This document shows, piece after piece, positions 15,198-15,544 of a stretch of 15,544 nucleotides of DNA (within the stretch, counting starts at the first letter, position 1; every line of letters starts with the position of its first letter). Origin of the DNA: Brachionus plicatilis (lineage: Eukaryota; Rotifera; Eurotatoria; Ploima; Brachionidae); assembly GCA_010279815.1 (NCBI GenBank), contig QEOQ01000123.1, positions 405,661 through 421,204 of the forward strand. Reading direction: 5' to 3'. A program made the position numbers and the translations under genes. The notes below the pieces were generated by a model. That model worked only from the letters and a program-made list of their open reading frames with translations, did no database searches and had not been told where the DNA came from.

Positions 15198-15544
15198 CTA
15201 AGACATGACTTTGCCATTAATTCGGCTTGAAAGTTCGCTTTCAATCTCGCTAATGATCTCATTCGGATCTACTCTCGTCTCAATAATTCTTTGATTAGCT
15301 GTCTCCACTCGACTGCCAAGCAGGCTATTTTGACCGCTGTTACCTAAATTTGAAATAATGCCATTAACTACTGGAATCGATGAGGTCGAAGAAGATGAAT
15401 TGACAAAAGAATTTTTGCCATTGTTGGACAAAATTGATGAACTGTTAGACAACGAGGCCATTTCTTGTTTAAAATTTGAATTTAATAAGGAATATGAATT
15501 TGACTGAGTGCTAATAATTAGGCCTGAATTTCCGAATGAAGAAG
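15198..15544 (-). CDS. C-terminal part of a Ser/Asn-rich protein, running off the window
   Basis: On -, the frame is open from the window edge to TAG at 15198-15200 (114 codons visible). An ATG at 15461 is internal: upstream codons (SSFGNSGLIISTQSNSYSLL) continue in frame with the same Ser/Asn-rich style, so the protein starts outside the window. The visible part is low-complexity, with N/S/G stretches such as SLSNSSSILSNNGK. The last 35 residues, including RIIETRVDPNEIISEIESEL, are more ordered and charged and may form a short helix. I do not recognise the family; the low-complexity region suggests a disordered tail of a regulatory protein. GC content is higher than in the adjacent intergenic DNA. 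Confidence 0.7.
   Translation of the reverse strand, partial: SSFGNSGLIISTQSNSYSLLNSNFKQEMASLSNSSSILSNNGKNSFVNSSSSTSSIPVVNGIISNLGNSGQNSLLGSRVETANQRIIETRVDPNEIISEIESELSSRINGKVMS

Noticed and set aside
1..15544. CRISPR array, bacterial operon or phage system
   Set aside because: No regularly spaced repeats, no Shine-Dalgarno-led gene runs; introns and animal orthologues show eukaryotic nuclear DNA.
1..15544. tRNA, rRNA or other structured RNA genes
   Set aside because: I found no cloverleaf with conserved TTCGANTC-type arm or rRNA-like conserved block by eye; a covariance-model scan would be decisive.

Overview
The window looks like a very A+T-rich animal nuclear contig (I judge roughly three quarters A+T or more by eye). 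The genes have compact spliceosomal introns of about 45-58 bp with GT..AG ends, the proteins have animal orthologues (PTCD2, prefoldin 1, archaemetzincin, ZW10), and decayed LINE and DNA-transposon pieces lie between them. The style fits a small invertebrate; a monogonont rotifer such as Brachionus is my best guess, but it is inferred from style only and not proven.

Left region (1-2884) is transposon debris. A broken LINE reverse transcriptase on + (1-862) meets, tail to tail, the 3' end of a second LINE on - (865-1375). After it come an orphan ORF, a (TAA)6 tail, a fragment of the ZW10 C-terminus (1703-1950), a third LINE 3' end (to 2162) and a nearly palindromic 356-bp foldback element with a perfect 9-bp target duplication (2520-2875).

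Middle region (3420-7962) holds housekeeping genes. PTCD2, a mitochondrial PPR-family protein, can be rebuilt as seven exons encoding 375 aa. A hAT-type MITE (5797-6034) lies in the following intergenic stretch. Prefoldin subunit 1 is intronless and converges on a two-exon gene for an unassigned, glycosylatable type II membrane protein; their 3' ends overlap.

Right-middle (8128-10645) is poorly understood. It contains orphan ORFs on +, a hydrophobic - strand coding remnant, a 63-bp inverted repeat pair and a second type of hAT MITE.

Right region (10812-15544) is transcribed from -. It has a second two-exon single-pass membrane protein, an intact archaemetzincin metalloprotease with a changed second-zinc ligand, a decayed von Willebrand A-like fragment, a long AT-rich stretch with a partial hAT MITE, and the C-terminal exon of a Ser/Asn-rich protein that runs off the window. 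PTCD2 and archaemetzincin carry the same octamer TATAAAAG starting exactly 44 nt before their ATGs. The genes show no common pathway, so this reads as ordinary gene order broken up by transposons rather than a functional cluster.
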